Shown here: positions 53,322 through 63,636 of the stretch, in pieces
How positions within the stretch are numbered: the stretch's first letter is position 1
How the letters are laid out: the number at the start of each line of letters is the position of its first letter
Origin: Phytophthora colocasiae
Taxonomy: Eukaryota; Oomycota; Peronosporomycetes; Peronosporales; Peronosporaceae
Assembly: GCA_018806915.1 (NCBI GenBank)
Contig: JAGKQI010000040.1
Location: 62,001-126,000, forward strand
Length of the DNA: 64,000 nucleotides
Reading direction: 5' to 3'
Position numbers and translations under genes: made by a program
The notes under the pieces: model-generated
What the model was told of the DNA's origin: nothing
What the model saw: only the letters and a program-made list of their open reading frames with translations
Database searches by the model: none

Positions 53322-54568
53322 ATTATTTAGTGGAGACCGTGGTGCACAGGCACGGAGGGTTTTTGGAAAGTGGAGACACCTGTCACGTTTGGGTAAAGAG
53401 CTGCTACAGTGTTAGCAAGACTTAGACTTACTACACTTCCGTGCTTAGCGAAGACTCCGCGACTGCAGGACATCAATCATCACCGGAAGGCACGCACACA
53501 CGCGACGATGTGCCGCGGTCAGGCGAGATCAAGAACGCCGGCTCTTATATGGTGCGAGATTGGCGGCGATGCCCCGACACCTTGCAAAAACCCATCGAAA
53601 CCTCAAGCTTTGCGCGGCGGAGGATCAACACGGTGGATTTGACCGGTGCATTCGGTACAGTAGAAGAAGTGTCCGCTCGAGCGCGAGACCGACTCAACTC
53701 GTGCGTCTCAACGATCCCTGGCCTTACAAAATGTTTACCCAAGCGCCAAGCAAGGACTATTCATGCGAGCATGAGGTCAGGCATGGCACAGATGGAGGGA
53801 GCTTCCGTTTTTGGCTTGGTGGCGACCTAAGAGGCTTTCCACTTCAGCACAGCATCGACGGGAGATTTACCAAAGAAACGAATTGCTGGAAAAAGGAGGA
53901 GATTGGGTCGGGATGGCGAGCCATGGTAACTCCATTGGTGTCGTGCGTTTGATGGAGGTACATGTGACTCAAACAACAATAAGTCGCTGTAACTCACGTT
54001 CACTAGTGATCCGCATGGCAAGGCACACACGCTACAAGCAATGGCAAGTGTTGCCTTCAGATTGAGAATATCCCATTCGTTTCGGTACTGCAGTTTGATA
54101 ATTCCTTGGCCAATGATGTTATCAGTCAAAATGAGCAAGTGTACCAGGCAAATTAAAAGAACTCGAATCGCACAGATCTCTACTGCAGATCGATCACGAT
54201 GTAGCTTGTGTGGGAATATGCCCCCCCCGTACAATGTACAGTGTACATTGTGTTTACAACTTTTATCACGGCTGTGAATCTCGTAAACTGCGACCATGTC
54301 AATGGCACCACGAGAGCAAGTTTCGCACGACACGCATCGATACCGAACAAGCTCCTACTAACACCCACCAGTCTCATGAAATATACGGCTCTCGAAAAGC
54401 CGTAATACATGTACATGGCTGAAGAGGGAGTGCACAGTACCTCTCAATGGGTCTACGTGACCTTGCAGCAACTTGCTGCCAGCAAGACCGACGTGGATTA
54501 TAGCCCGAACGGCAAACGAAGGGGCTACATGTACAACGAACTCATCCACCAGACAACTGAAGCATCGA
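53322..54568. other. Intergenic 1.25 kb upstream of paralogue 3
   Basis: Open frames are short and unrecognised. TACATGT words at 53957 and 54404. The right end borders the Mutator-like element. Confidence 0.4.
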
Positions 54569-54599
54569 GCAGCGTAATGGCACCGTGCCATTACGCTGC
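54569..54599. repeat. 31-nt near-perfect palindrome at the element edge
   Basis: 15-nt arms (54569-54583 and 54585-54599) with a single central base, containing AATGGCACCGTGCCATT. It overlaps the first bases of the left inverted repeat. Confidence 0.85.
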
Positions 54600-54610
54600 A
54601 GAGTTGAAAG

Positions 54611-54675
54611 GGATTTTTCGCCGTTATAGGAATCAGGTGCCATTGGCACCTGATTCCTATAACGGCGAAAAATCC
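54611..54675. repeat. 65-nt perfect palindrome inside the left MULE inverted repeat
   Basis: 32-nt arms (54611-54642 and 54644-54675) around one base. It is absent from the right inverted repeat, where GGGATTTTTCG runs directly into GGGAGAAAC. Confidence 0.9.
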
Positions 54676-54872
54676 GGGAGAAACTAACGAGGGCCCTCAT
54701 CGGGAGAGCCCTCGCACATAAAAGCCCATAAAAGGATAGACGAAACCGGTAAATACCGGTTATGATATCTGTAGACGACTGAAACGTCGTACACCAAATG
54801 TTTCCAAAATGGTTGGAGCTAGAGCGATGGTACACTCTGAATACGAGTGACCACAATTAAATACACTCTGTA

Positions 54873-56788
54873 ATGGACACTATCGCTGATAGAGCGGTTC
54901 TCATAGCCCCTCCGCCGGCTATTGTACATTCTTCTCACGATGAGGCAGAGGCAGCGCTTCATGAGTGGACCAAAATACACGGATACAATGTATCGCGCCG
55001 TCGAGTACGCAGGACATCCTCCGCAGGCGATGTATGGGCGCGTAACTACGAATGTGATCGTGCAGGAGCACCTAAAAACACTCAGCGGCTTGCGGAGGAA
55101 GACAGAGTCCGTACACAACGTGGATCTAAGCGCTCTAAATGCCCCATGCGAATCGCTATTCATGCTGTCAGCAAAGATGACGTCTCTGGTCCCTGGAAGA
55201 TTGTACACACGAAGAGAAGCGAGCTACACAATCACGAGCCATCACAAGATATTCGTGTGCATTCTGCTCATCGACGTCGAGATGCTGCTGCGAATCTACT
55301 TGCGCCTGTGAGCAACATGCAATCCCTGGTAGACATTCAAACTGCCGCTGGTGTAACGGTATCGCGCATTCAAACAACGATACGCAGCGCTAATCCCAGT
55401 ACATTAGTGGTTGCCAAGGACATTGCTAACGCCAAAAGTGCCGCTCGACGCAGGAATTGTCCTTGTCGACGGTAACAGAAGGCGGTTTTCAAGAAACTCA
55501 AGGCTAACAAGTTTTTCTACAAGTGGACTATTAACCCGGAGACCGACGAGTTGAAGCGTCTGTTTTGGGCGCATCCGGCTACAACAGCTCTCTACAAAGA
55601 CCACAGCGACATCTTAATCGCAGACTGCACGTACAAGACAAACAAGTACAAGCTGCCATTGCTGAACATCATAGCGATCACAGGTTGTAACACGGTCTTG
55701 CCAGTAGCACAATGTTGGCTACCTGGTGAGGAGACGGACGACTACATGTGGGCTTTTAACATGCTTCGACTTCTGATGATTGAGTACCACATTGACGGTC
55801 CTCACGTCATTCTGACCGATCGTGATCCTAGCTTGCATGAATGCACTAGACAAAGTGTTTCCAGACACTCCGGCGATGGTATGCCGCTGGCACATGAACA
55901 AGAATGTCGAGGCCAAAGCAAGGAAGCACTTAGGGCAGATCGATGTTCCTAATCCAGCTCCCGGACAACCGAAAAGGAGAATTCGTGGCAAACGGATTCG
56001 TTCATGGCAACATTTTTTACGAAGCGGTGAAGGCCAGAAACAGAGACAGAGTTCGAAGAGAAGCGACTTGAACTCAAGCAGAAAAGTTCGATTGTCTCGG
56101 ATTATCTCGATCGACATTGGTGGAAGTATAAAACTCGCATAGCAAAGCACTGTACTAACCGCTACCGCCACTATGCGGGATCCGGGATACGTCAACTGTT
56201 GAGGGAACTCATGCTACCATCAAGGCGAAGCTCGAAACAAGTCAAGGGGACCTCCTTACCGTTTTCAACAAGCTAGAGAGTTGGTGGTCCTCAACGGCTA
56301 GCGAAACGAGCTTGAAACTGGAGCGAAATGCGACGATCATACCTCACGTCTTACAAAAACAAGGACTCCGTGTCGTGCGCATCATCTCTGAGTGGGCACT
56401 GACAGCTACGCATAAACTCTGGACCGATGCCAAAACAATTGTGAACAGCAGAATAGAGCGGAGTGCATGCACGGGCTTGTTCAGATCTATCCACGGTCGT
56501 CCTTGCATTCACGAGCTCATCGCGATCATTGAGTCTAACGGCTCACGCTACCTACAACCGGGCGATTTTGATAAACATTGGTGGATCCGACGAAACGTTC
56601 CAGGTCAGACTCAACATCGAATCCACGAACCAGCCACTCTACGACAGCGCCACAACAAAAGGTCTGCAAATTCGCAGCACAGAGCAAACCAAGGGCCTCA
56701 GGTACCGGCAGAGACCCAATTCTCAGCGAACGGATTGATCTCAATCACCTGCTTCTCCACCATTTTCCTCACCCCCACCACTCGATGA
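54873..56788 (+). pseudogene. MULE transposase (FAR1-like), broken
   Basis: The frame opens at 54873 with a FAR1/WRKY-GCM1-like DNA-binding region (ALHEWTKIHGY, CPMRIAIHA, HNHEPS). An in-frame stop at 55473-55475 interrupts it, yet the same frame continues with KLKANKFFYKWTINPE and the catalytic core LIADCTYKTNKYKLPLLNI, PVAQCWLPGEETDDYMWAF and LTDRD. A frameshift near 55835 moves to MNALDKVFPDTPAMVCRWHMNKN, and further shifts lead to YLDRHWWKYK, and SIHGRPCIHELIA plus FDKHWWIRR near the end. With one nonsense change and at least two indels it should be inactive. Confidence 0.85.
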
Positions 56789-57102
56789 GAGCATCTTTGG
56801 TTCAGTTGGTTCAGATACTGTCATTGCCTTTGAGAGTCCCTGGATTCCCAGTCGAACATGGGAGTACATGCAGGTCGGCAACCTTACACTGAAGCTGTGG
56901 CATCACACGTGGATAACGAAGATGATGCAGTAGAAGAGTGTGAGGAACTGTATTTTCGTTTGAGTACATTTAACAATTTGCTAGTACATATTTGTTTTCT
57001 TCACATGAGTTTCCGGCTCTCATATACGTATTTCATAACTACGAATAAAAGATACTAATTCAAATTGAAGTTGAGAACAACTTCAATTTCGTTTTTTATT
57101 TT

Positions 57103-57952
57103 TCAAATTAACACCTGCTCATGTTCCTTGTGCGTTCTCATCTTGTGGACGCGAAGGCTGCTCTGATTTGTGTAAGTTGCAGGGCATATTTCGCAGGCAA
57201 ACTCTCCGTTTTTGCCTTCTCGCTTGCGCGTGAGTTTGTTTGCGTTACCTTCTGGGTTTTTGTCGCAGTAGAATCTGTGCTTTCAGGTGAAGGTCCTTCA
57301 GCATCTTGACGCCACAATGCTTGCATTCGCCATGCTCTGGTAGCACATTTTGTACCACGTCAGGCGTCCAACGAACCCCTTCGTAGCTGAGGTAGCAATG
57401 GATTCGGTGGTTCTCGGTGGCGTACGGCATGCCGTTGTGGACTAAATCCCCCCTGAACAGAACGCAAAATCCCACTGGGATGTTTATCACGCGTGATCTG
57501 GACTCGCACCTTGCTTTTAAACAACCCACGTAGACCCGAAGTACCGTGTCAGGCTCTAGCGCAAAAATCATGCTCCCAGGAACACCGTCCGGGTGATTTT
57601 GGCGAGCTGTAGCCATATCGGACTCTTGGTAGTCTTGGTGGGGCTCCTGCTCCGTACCGCCAGGTTTCGAGCGTATGAAGGAGAATACACCCGGCTTCCA
57701 CCCCGGGTGGATCATTGCAATAACCACCAGAAGGGCTTTTTGCAACTCCAACAGTGACGACGACATTCGTGTCGCGTCGACGCGTGATTGTTCGCGGAAT
57801 TGATCATTCCTACCACCGACACGGTTGAAAACACCCGCATACGTCCTTGCCTTGGCTTCTTGCAACAGAGTAGGAACTACAGTGTCAGGCAACACTAGCC
57901 CCACGGGGAGAAACCCGTTCGGCAGCAACGGGCCTGCTGCGACTTGCTTCAT
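57103..57952 (-). pseudogene. 2OG-Fe(II) oxygenase-like gene carried by the MULE, with zinc-finger tail in another frame
   Basis: Open frame 57952-57245, 235 aa, starting MKQVAAGPLLPNG. The jelly-roll iron site is visible: HQDYQESD (HxD) about residue 118, then GFCVLFRGDLVHNGMPY with the distal His, and HRIHCYLS with the 2-oxoglutarate-binding Arg. The C-terminus begins a zinc finger (ECKHCGVKMLKDLHLK). In the +1 frame this continues as HRFYCDKN and then a classic C2H2 finger (CEICPATYTNQSSLRVH..H), ending at 57103. A single extra base near 57280 explains the break. The oxygenase part itself is intact and could still be made. Substrate unknown. Confidence 0.65.
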
Positions 57953-57976
57953 CGATGATGACCAGAAGTGATTGGT

Positions 57977-58024
57977 TGTAACGGGAACGCTGAATGTAAC
58001 GGGAACGCTGAATGTAACGGGAAC
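57977..58024. repeat. 18-bp tandem repeat, about 2.7 copies
   Basis: TGTAACGGGAACGCTGAA at 57977-57994 and 57995-58012, then a partial copy to 58024, next to the right inverted repeat of the MULE and upstream of the oxygenase start. Confidence 0.9.
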
Positions 58025-58264
58025 ATTCTTACCCTTTATACCGGTATCTACTGCCGCATTTTATGTGCGAGGGCTCTCCCGATGAGGGCCCTCGTTAGTT
58101 TCTCCCGAAAAATCCCTTTCAACTCTGCGCTATCTTGCAATGGTGTGTTTACCGGTAAGTAGTTTTTGCCGCATGGGTGAAAACAACAAATGTAAAACGC
58201 AACAACAGTGCAACCAGAGCATTCATATATTTTCTATGCAGATTTTAGCCCATGAATAAGTAAC

Positions 58265-60433
58265 CTACAAGTGCTTGTGCGATTCACTATCACTGCCGCT
58301 TTCGTCCTCCGAATCTGTCACCGGCATCATGTCCATCAGGAACGGGGAGCCTTGTCCCGGCATACAGCGAGCGATCAACATTCGCGCCGCCATCACCACG
58401 CGGTGGCGCTTCATCTTCGCCAACGTCGGCACACCGTCCCAAACGTGGTTGATGGCGGGGTCGAAGTAGCGCTGCGGCTGGCACGGCCCACTGATTTCGA
58501 CCGACAGCGGCGGTTTGCTGCTTAAATTCTGGAAAGCATCAACCGCTTCACTCGGGTACGCAAACCACCGCAGTCCCTCGTAGCTGTCCGCGACTTTTTC
58601 ATTCTGCTGGAAGTCGGACGCCGCTGCCTCCTGGATACAAAAGTCTGCTAGCTTGGCTGCCTGTTCGAGGTTCTGTCGCCTGTGAGCGATCAGGTTGCGA
58701 ATGGGTTCGTCCATAATCGATGAACGCACAGTCTCCACATCGTCAATGTGCATGTCTGACAACCGCTTCTTCTCGGGGAATGCGACGTCCGCCCGTGAGA
58801 CGTGACGCCACACGCCCGTGCGGCAGTTGAAGTCGTACTGTGGCAGGAACTTCCAGCCGTGGTTGGCCACGAAGTGCACCGCTTCCAAGACGTAGTCCAC
58901 CTCGTCCTCATCGGCGAAGTACGGGAAGCTCATACGAGCGACGCCCGGTTTGAGGATCTCATGCTTAGCAACAACTGCGTGGCCTAGATCGATAATGTGT
59001 TCACGACTGAGGCCGAGCAGACGAGAGCCAAAAGGTCCTGCGCACTGGCACCCTCCACGAGCCTGAACTCCGAACAGGTCGTTCAGCAGTGCACACACAA
59101 AGTTGTGATGCAGGAACCGATCACCGAAGCGGAACATCATGGAGAAGATCGGGAGTTGGTCCACGTCGTCGGTCTGTCGGCCGAGCAGGATGATGTTCTT
59201 GTTACGGCCCAGAGATTCACGCACGTGGTGCACATGTTGGCGCTCGAGGTCCATGATACGTTGAGGACCCACGTGCTGCTTGATCTGGAAAGCCAAACCG
59301 AGACGGATGCTTCCTAGGATGTCGGGAGTACCGCCCTCTTCACGCTCCACCTTGTTGGCCAGGTAACTGTGAGCCTTCTCCGTCACGAACAGAACGGTAC
59401 CGCCGCCGGGCATCGTCGGCACTTCGTTGCTCATCAAGTTCTTCTTCACAACCAACACACCAGGAGAACCAGGGCCACCGACAAACTTGTGTCCAGAGAA
59501 GAACACAGCGTCCTTGTATGCAGCGGGATCCTTGGGATTCATATCGATATCAACGTACGGAGCGCAGGTGGCGTAGTCCCAGCACGACAACGCGCCGTAC
59601 TTGTGCAGCAGCTTGGATACCTTGTCGACGTCCACCAACATACCCGTTAGATTGGAGGCCGCTGCGAAGGAGCCAATTTTGAGCGGACGGTTCTGGTGTC
59701 GTTGAAGTTGACGCTCCAGTTCCTGCAGGTCAAGACCTCCTCCTTCAGCCTCGGGGATCTGCACCTCGTCAGCGCAGGGACTCTCGCGCCACGGCAACAA
59801 GTTGGAGTGGTGGGAGAATGGGCATGTGAAGATTACAGGTCTCTTGGAAGATCGGTGACGTCGACGGCCCTTGTTGATGCCTAGTGCCGTGACCAACTTG
59901 TTGATGGCGCTGGTGCAGCCTTGGCCTGCGAAGATCACCACATCCTTGCCCTCCTGTGCATTGACAGCGTCAGCAATGATGTTACGGGCTTCTTCTCGGA
60001 ATGACGTCGTCTGTAGTCCTGTGACGGACGTCGTGGTGTGCGTGTTGCCGTACGTGGGCATGACGTGGTCGTGGATGAACTTCTCGATACATTCGAGCGA
60101 CTTCCCACTGGCAGTGTAGTCTGCATACACTTGAGCTTTGGTGCCGAAAGGTGACTGGAACGGTACGTTCCGTCCGATCATGTTGTCGGCCAAAGCGAAC
60201 AGCACTTGCTCGACGTTGTTGTTGTCCACCAACGGGAGCTCGAATGAAGCGTCCAAAGCCAACGACGAGGAGCCGGTGGACTGCGTGGGGGCTTTCTCCT
60301 CTTCCTCGGCATTGGGCTGGTGTAGAGGCTTCTGGGTGCGAGTAGAGGCCGCAGTCGCAACAGCTTTTTTTAACACTGGCGATGACCAGGAGGGGCCAGC
60401 AGACGCGCCTAGCTCTTGGGTCTTGCACACCAT
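58265..60433 (-). CDS. Cysteine desulfurase-like class V aminotransferase, paralogue 4
   Basis: 722 aa, intronless. Low-complexity N-terminus of about 75 residues, then NVPFQSPFGTKAQVYADYTASG (Val where the others have Cys), THTTTSVTGLQTTSF, FAGQGCTSAINKL, SGHKFVGGPGS (PLP Lys), ARGGCQCAGPFGSRLLGL and GPCQPQRYFDPAINHVWDG. The acidic Ser/Asp/Glu-rich tail (SEDESGSDSESH) is unique to this copy, and there is no TtcA module. DNA from about 59310 to 59630 is nearly identical to paralogue 2 at 47510-47830, with only silent changes. Confidence 0.83.
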   Translation of the reverse strand: MVCKTQELGASAGPSWSSPVLKKAVATAASTRTQKPLHQPNAEEEEKAPTQSTGSSSLALDASFELPLVDNNNVEQVLFALADNMIGRNVPFQSPFGTKAQVYADYTASGKSLECIEKFIHDHVMPTYGNTHTTTSVTGLQTTSFREEARNIIADAVNAQEGKDVVIFAGQGCTSAINKLVTALGINKGRRRHRSSKRPVIFTCPFSHHSNLLPWRESPCADEVQIPEAEGGGLDLQELERQLQRHQNRPLKIGSFAAASNLTGMLVDVDKVSKLLHKYGALSCWDYATCAPYVDIDMNPKDPAAYKDAVFFSGHKFVGGPGSPGVLVVKKNLMSNEVPTMPGGGTVLFVTEKAHSYLANKVEREEGGTPDILGSIRLGLAFQIKQHVGPQRIMDLERQHVHHVRESLGRNKNIILLGRQTDDVDQLPIFSMMFRFGDRFLHHNFVCALLNDLFGVQARGGCQCAGPFGSRLLGLSREHIIDLGHAVVAKHEILKPGVARMSFPYFADEDEVDYVLEAVHFVANHGWKFLPQYDFNCRTGVWRHVSRADVAFPEKKRLSDMHIDDVETVRSSIMDEPIRNLIAHRRQNLEQAAKLADFCIQEAAASDFQQNEKVADSYEGLRWFAYPSEAVDAFQNLSSKPPLSVEISGPCQPQRYFDPAINHVWDGVPTLAKMKRHRVVMAARMLIARCMPGQGSPFLMDMMPVTDSEDESGSDSESHKHL

Positions 60434-61872
60434 TTTGTCAAGTGGTCTGCGCGGTTGAAGGCAAATTGATAAATGGCACTGGCAATCCGAGGTTCGCCTT
60501 TCGCTGGAGGCGAGCGAGGCCTGTGAATGACCTCAAGAATGTCTGGATCTGACGACCTCCATGAACTTTTATTCCTTGGAGCGAGTGTCGTTTGGCGATG
60601 AGAAACGGAGCCATTTCCTGTTTGAGCAATGCCTGCCATCTGCTATTCCTGCCAGTTTTCCCGCCGTTGGAGGTTATGTGGCCATAGATGAGCCGCATAG
60701 ATGGTCAGGCAGTGAGAGCTGCTGAATGATAGACGGGCGATATATGTCTTAAGTCGCGCAGGCTTACATGCACCATGCTACATGTAACAGTCGATGGGTT
60801 CGCCATAACACCGAAATCTCTCTTGCAGTTTGGTTCAAAGCAGTGGTTACTAGAACGTGGCAGAATTTCGTTAGCATTGCGTCTGGAGCTTCAGATCCAG
60901 CCCCTGGGCAACAATATCAAGACCATTGACGCGATCCCCGTCATAAGATATGGCTTTCCCATGCACCTGCGCTTCCAAACGAGTCGATTGGTCTCTCCAG
61001 GTCAGGCGTAGCAGATGACGACGGGCATCGCGAGCAAAGATCCTGAGTCACTTGCGTCCCATCGAGCGGATTGGATTTGTTTTCAACATGCACACTCATC
61101 CTGGAACCACATGCACATGTCAGCGAAGCCAAGTGTACACGAATGAGACACATCTACAGCTTCAGTGTGCAGGTATCATACATGCAGTACAAGTTCGTGA
61201 AGGTGTCGTCGATGTCAGCCATGGTCGTAGTAGCGGAAGGCTATACTGTACCAAACATGCACAGGTTCTCCGACGACGCAACACTCAAGCGCAGAATGAC
61301 ATTGGAGGAGCACCTCATCTAGCATTCCAGTGGCAAAGTTGCTTCCGCAGCTGCAGCGCTTTCGATCTGCAGCGAAGCTACCGATCAAGGATGGTCAGGC
61401 GCAGCGCAAGTCCCACTTGCAACACGGAAAACGCGGTGTGTAGCACGTCCAGGTTGACGACTCTGGGAACCACAAGAATCGGAGCTGCATTCGACCAAGT
61501 TTGCAGTTGGCAACCAACACCGTCAATTGCAAGCCTGTGGGTTTCTAGTACGACCATAATGGCTGGAACACTCGGAAGAGTTTGCTGCTGTGCTCCAGTT
61601 AGAGAAGCTTTTACCGTCGGCGATTCCTTGCGAGTTTTTGTTGTTCTGAAACTGTGAGTTGTCTCACAGCAGACTTGAAAGCTATGCGCCTACATGCGTC
61701 GTCTCCATCCAATCTCTATACACAATCGACAGACACGAATGATGTCCGATTCATCTATTATCGGCCAGATGCTGGTTCTTTGGCAGATTCGGTCTGCCAT
61801 AATTCAACATGCACTCTTAGGCACGCTTGAAGTCGTATACTATGTGTGAAAACACTGAGGATGCTTCAGCTA
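60434..61872. other. Intergenic 1.4 kb
   Basis: Promoter side of paralogue 4. Short frames without recognised domains; TACATGTA near 60779. Confidence 0.4.
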
Positions 61873-62758
61873 CACTAACTACAGCATTTAGTGTTAGTGG
61901 ATGAATAGTGTTAGTTTTTATATAGCGTTATTAACACTAATTTGTGTGGGCTCTGAAAGGCAAGAAAAACTAACACTATTTTAGGTATGGCGGCAGAGAA
62001 GCTCAGACCAATGCATATGCAGCTCAAACACTTCCTAACATTCTCAAAGAGCAGCACTTCGCCACCCACAACCTTTGCAATGCCTACTGCTCCATGTTGA
62101 GCCCCTGGACGAATTCCGCAGACTGCGCAAGGCGGGACTGAAGATGTCGCTATCAGTGTTAGTGGGTGTTGCTCAGCATTTGCTCATTAACTCTCGTCAT
62201 GCTGAGTATACAAAGACATTTACTCCGCCCCAGAAGTCTCACTGTACGATCGTTTAAATACTCGGTGGGTGCAGACATTCCAGGACAGATTTAACATCGT
62301 CCAGCGGAGACAAGCGGGAAAAAAAGCAGCTCAGTCCCCAGAAACAACTTCAAATTGAAAAGGAGGTCGCATTTCACATGGGTGCATTGAAGAGGGGGTT
62401 TGAGAGTGGCCAATTTAGCAATGATCAAATGTACAACATGGAAGAGACGCATTTTATCGTGGATATGGACAACGGAATGATCATTTTCAAGGCAAACCGG
62501 TTGAAGATGCTGGCCCAGCACAACTACAACCGTCTAAAGATCTTACACTAGCACAGGCTCAGACGCAAACCCTGTCTGGAGAGCGGCTAGAGGCTATTGT
62601 ATAATAATTCCTTCTTATTTATACCATCGCTAACACTAATTGTTTGTACCACAGATAGTGTTAGTTTTTAATTAGCGTTATTAACACTAATTTCAGTGCA
62701 TAATCTCAGAGCAGGGCCTCATGAATAGTGTTATTAACACTAAATGCTGTAGTTAGTG
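61873..62758 (+). mobile_element. Tc1/mariner-pogo type element, 886 bp, internally decayed
   Basis: 24-bp perfect inverted repeats (CACTAACTACAGCATTTAGTGTTA and complement), flanked by TA on both sides, the target duplication of this superfamily. Inside each end lies a second copy of GTGTTAGTTTTTAWWTAGCGTTATTAACACTAAT-like sequence (about 61908-61942 and 62659-62692). The central part keeps a fragment of a DDE transposase. Confidence 0.85.
62345..62551 (+). pseudogene. Fragment of a pogo/Tigger-like DDE transposase
   Basis: Readable as LQIEKEVAFHMGALKRGF, then NMEETHFIVDMDNG, resembling the first catalytic Asp region (here ETHFIVDMDNG) of CENP-B-like transposases. It stops at 62551; the remaining domains are gone, so the element cannot mobilise itself. 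Confidence 0.6.
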
Positions 62759-63036
62759 TAGTGTAGAGCATGATCGTCACAGCAGCCGGATTCAAGTCCG
62801 CACACGTGTTATCGCTCGAATAGTGGTAAGTTACCAGTGATATCCTATACAAATAATATTATTCCGGCAACCTTTCGTTATACAATGTAACAGGTTATTT
62901 ATCGGAATTTAGAGGTAAAATGTTGGACTTTGCTGCAGGAAATAAAGCCGATGTGAATGTCCAATAACTTAGCTGCATCCCCTGCACAAACTGCTATGCC
63001 TTGCCGCGACGATCATTTCCCTACGGTATTTGTCGT

Positions 63037-63636
63037 CTACGGGAACAGCTTCTTCGTGATCTCTGCGAAGCTTTCACCCTGGATCTTGGCCGTGCCCAGT
63101 TCACGCTCCGTCGGCTGACGGTCGCCCGTTCCGGCGTAGGTACCAGCTCCCCATTTGCCGCCCCCGACAACCTCATCAAGCGTGTGCAAGTGACGTGCGC
63201 GAACACCCAGCGGCACGAATGTCATACCCTGGTGCGCGAAGAACGGCGCCGTGTTGAACGCTGTGGTCTCGTTGCCACCTCCCTGGCTGCCACAGCTGAA
63301 GAAAATGCCCGTCGTTTTACCAATTAGCGCGCCCTTAGCCCACAGACCACCGCAGCCGTCGAAGAACGCTTTAATCTGCGCCGGCATCATACCGAAGCGC
63401 GTGGGCATGCCCCACAGGATACCGTCGTACTCCGTCAGCATATCGGGGGTCGCGATCGGGTAGTCCCTCTTGGGCGGGGCGTGCATCTTCTCCAGCACCG
63501 ATTCCGGTAATGTCTCCTGTACTTGCAGGATCGTGGCTTCAACGCCCTCGACGGATTCCACGCCGCTCTTCACAGTCTCAGCCAGAGTCGCAACGTGGCC
63601 GTACATGGAGTAGATGATGATGGCAACCTTGGTCAT
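63037..63636 (-). CDS. NAD(P)H:quinone oxidoreductase, WrbA/flavodoxin-like
   Basis: 199 aa, the usual length. FMN-binding elements are in place: YSMYGHVATLAE (phosphate loop), MPTRFGMMPAQIKAFFDGCGGLW, and SCGSQGGGNETT. It reduces quinones by two electrons, which limits radical formation under oxidative stress. In fungi relatives (Pst2, Ycp4, Lot6-type) sit at eisosomes or in the cytosol. No intron, no signal peptide. Complete gene, with the start Met at the conserved KVAIIIYS strand. Confidence 0.93.
   Translation of the reverse strand: MTKVAIIIYSMYGHVATLAETVKSGVESVEGVEATILQVQETLPESVLEKMHAPPKRDYPIATPDMLTEYDGILWGMPTRFGMMPAQIKAFFDGCGGLWAKGALIGKTTGIFFSCGSQGGGNETTAFNTAPFFAHQGMTFVPLGVRARHLHTLDEVVGGGKWGAGTYAGTGDRQPTERELGTAKIQGESFAEITKKLFP

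Larger units (their letters stand above)
54598..58128. mobile_element. Mutator-like element (MULE), 3.5 kb
   Basis: Long inverted repeats: the right one spans about 58059-58128 (70 bp) and matches the complement of the left from GCAGAGTTGAAAGGG inward to the ACATAAAA near 54717. The left copy is interrupted by a 54-bp palindromic insert (54623-54676). Each end also contains GAGGGCCCTC and GAGAGCCCTCG words able to pair. The interior has a broken FAR1/MULE transposase (+) and a 2OG-Fe(II) oxygenase gene (-). A target duplication was not found, so the outer limits may be off by some bases. Confidence 0.8.

Noticed and set aside
53441..53830. 129-aa plus-strand frame upstream of paralogue 3
   Set aside because: Arg/Ser/Pro-rich low-information translation, no homology recognised.
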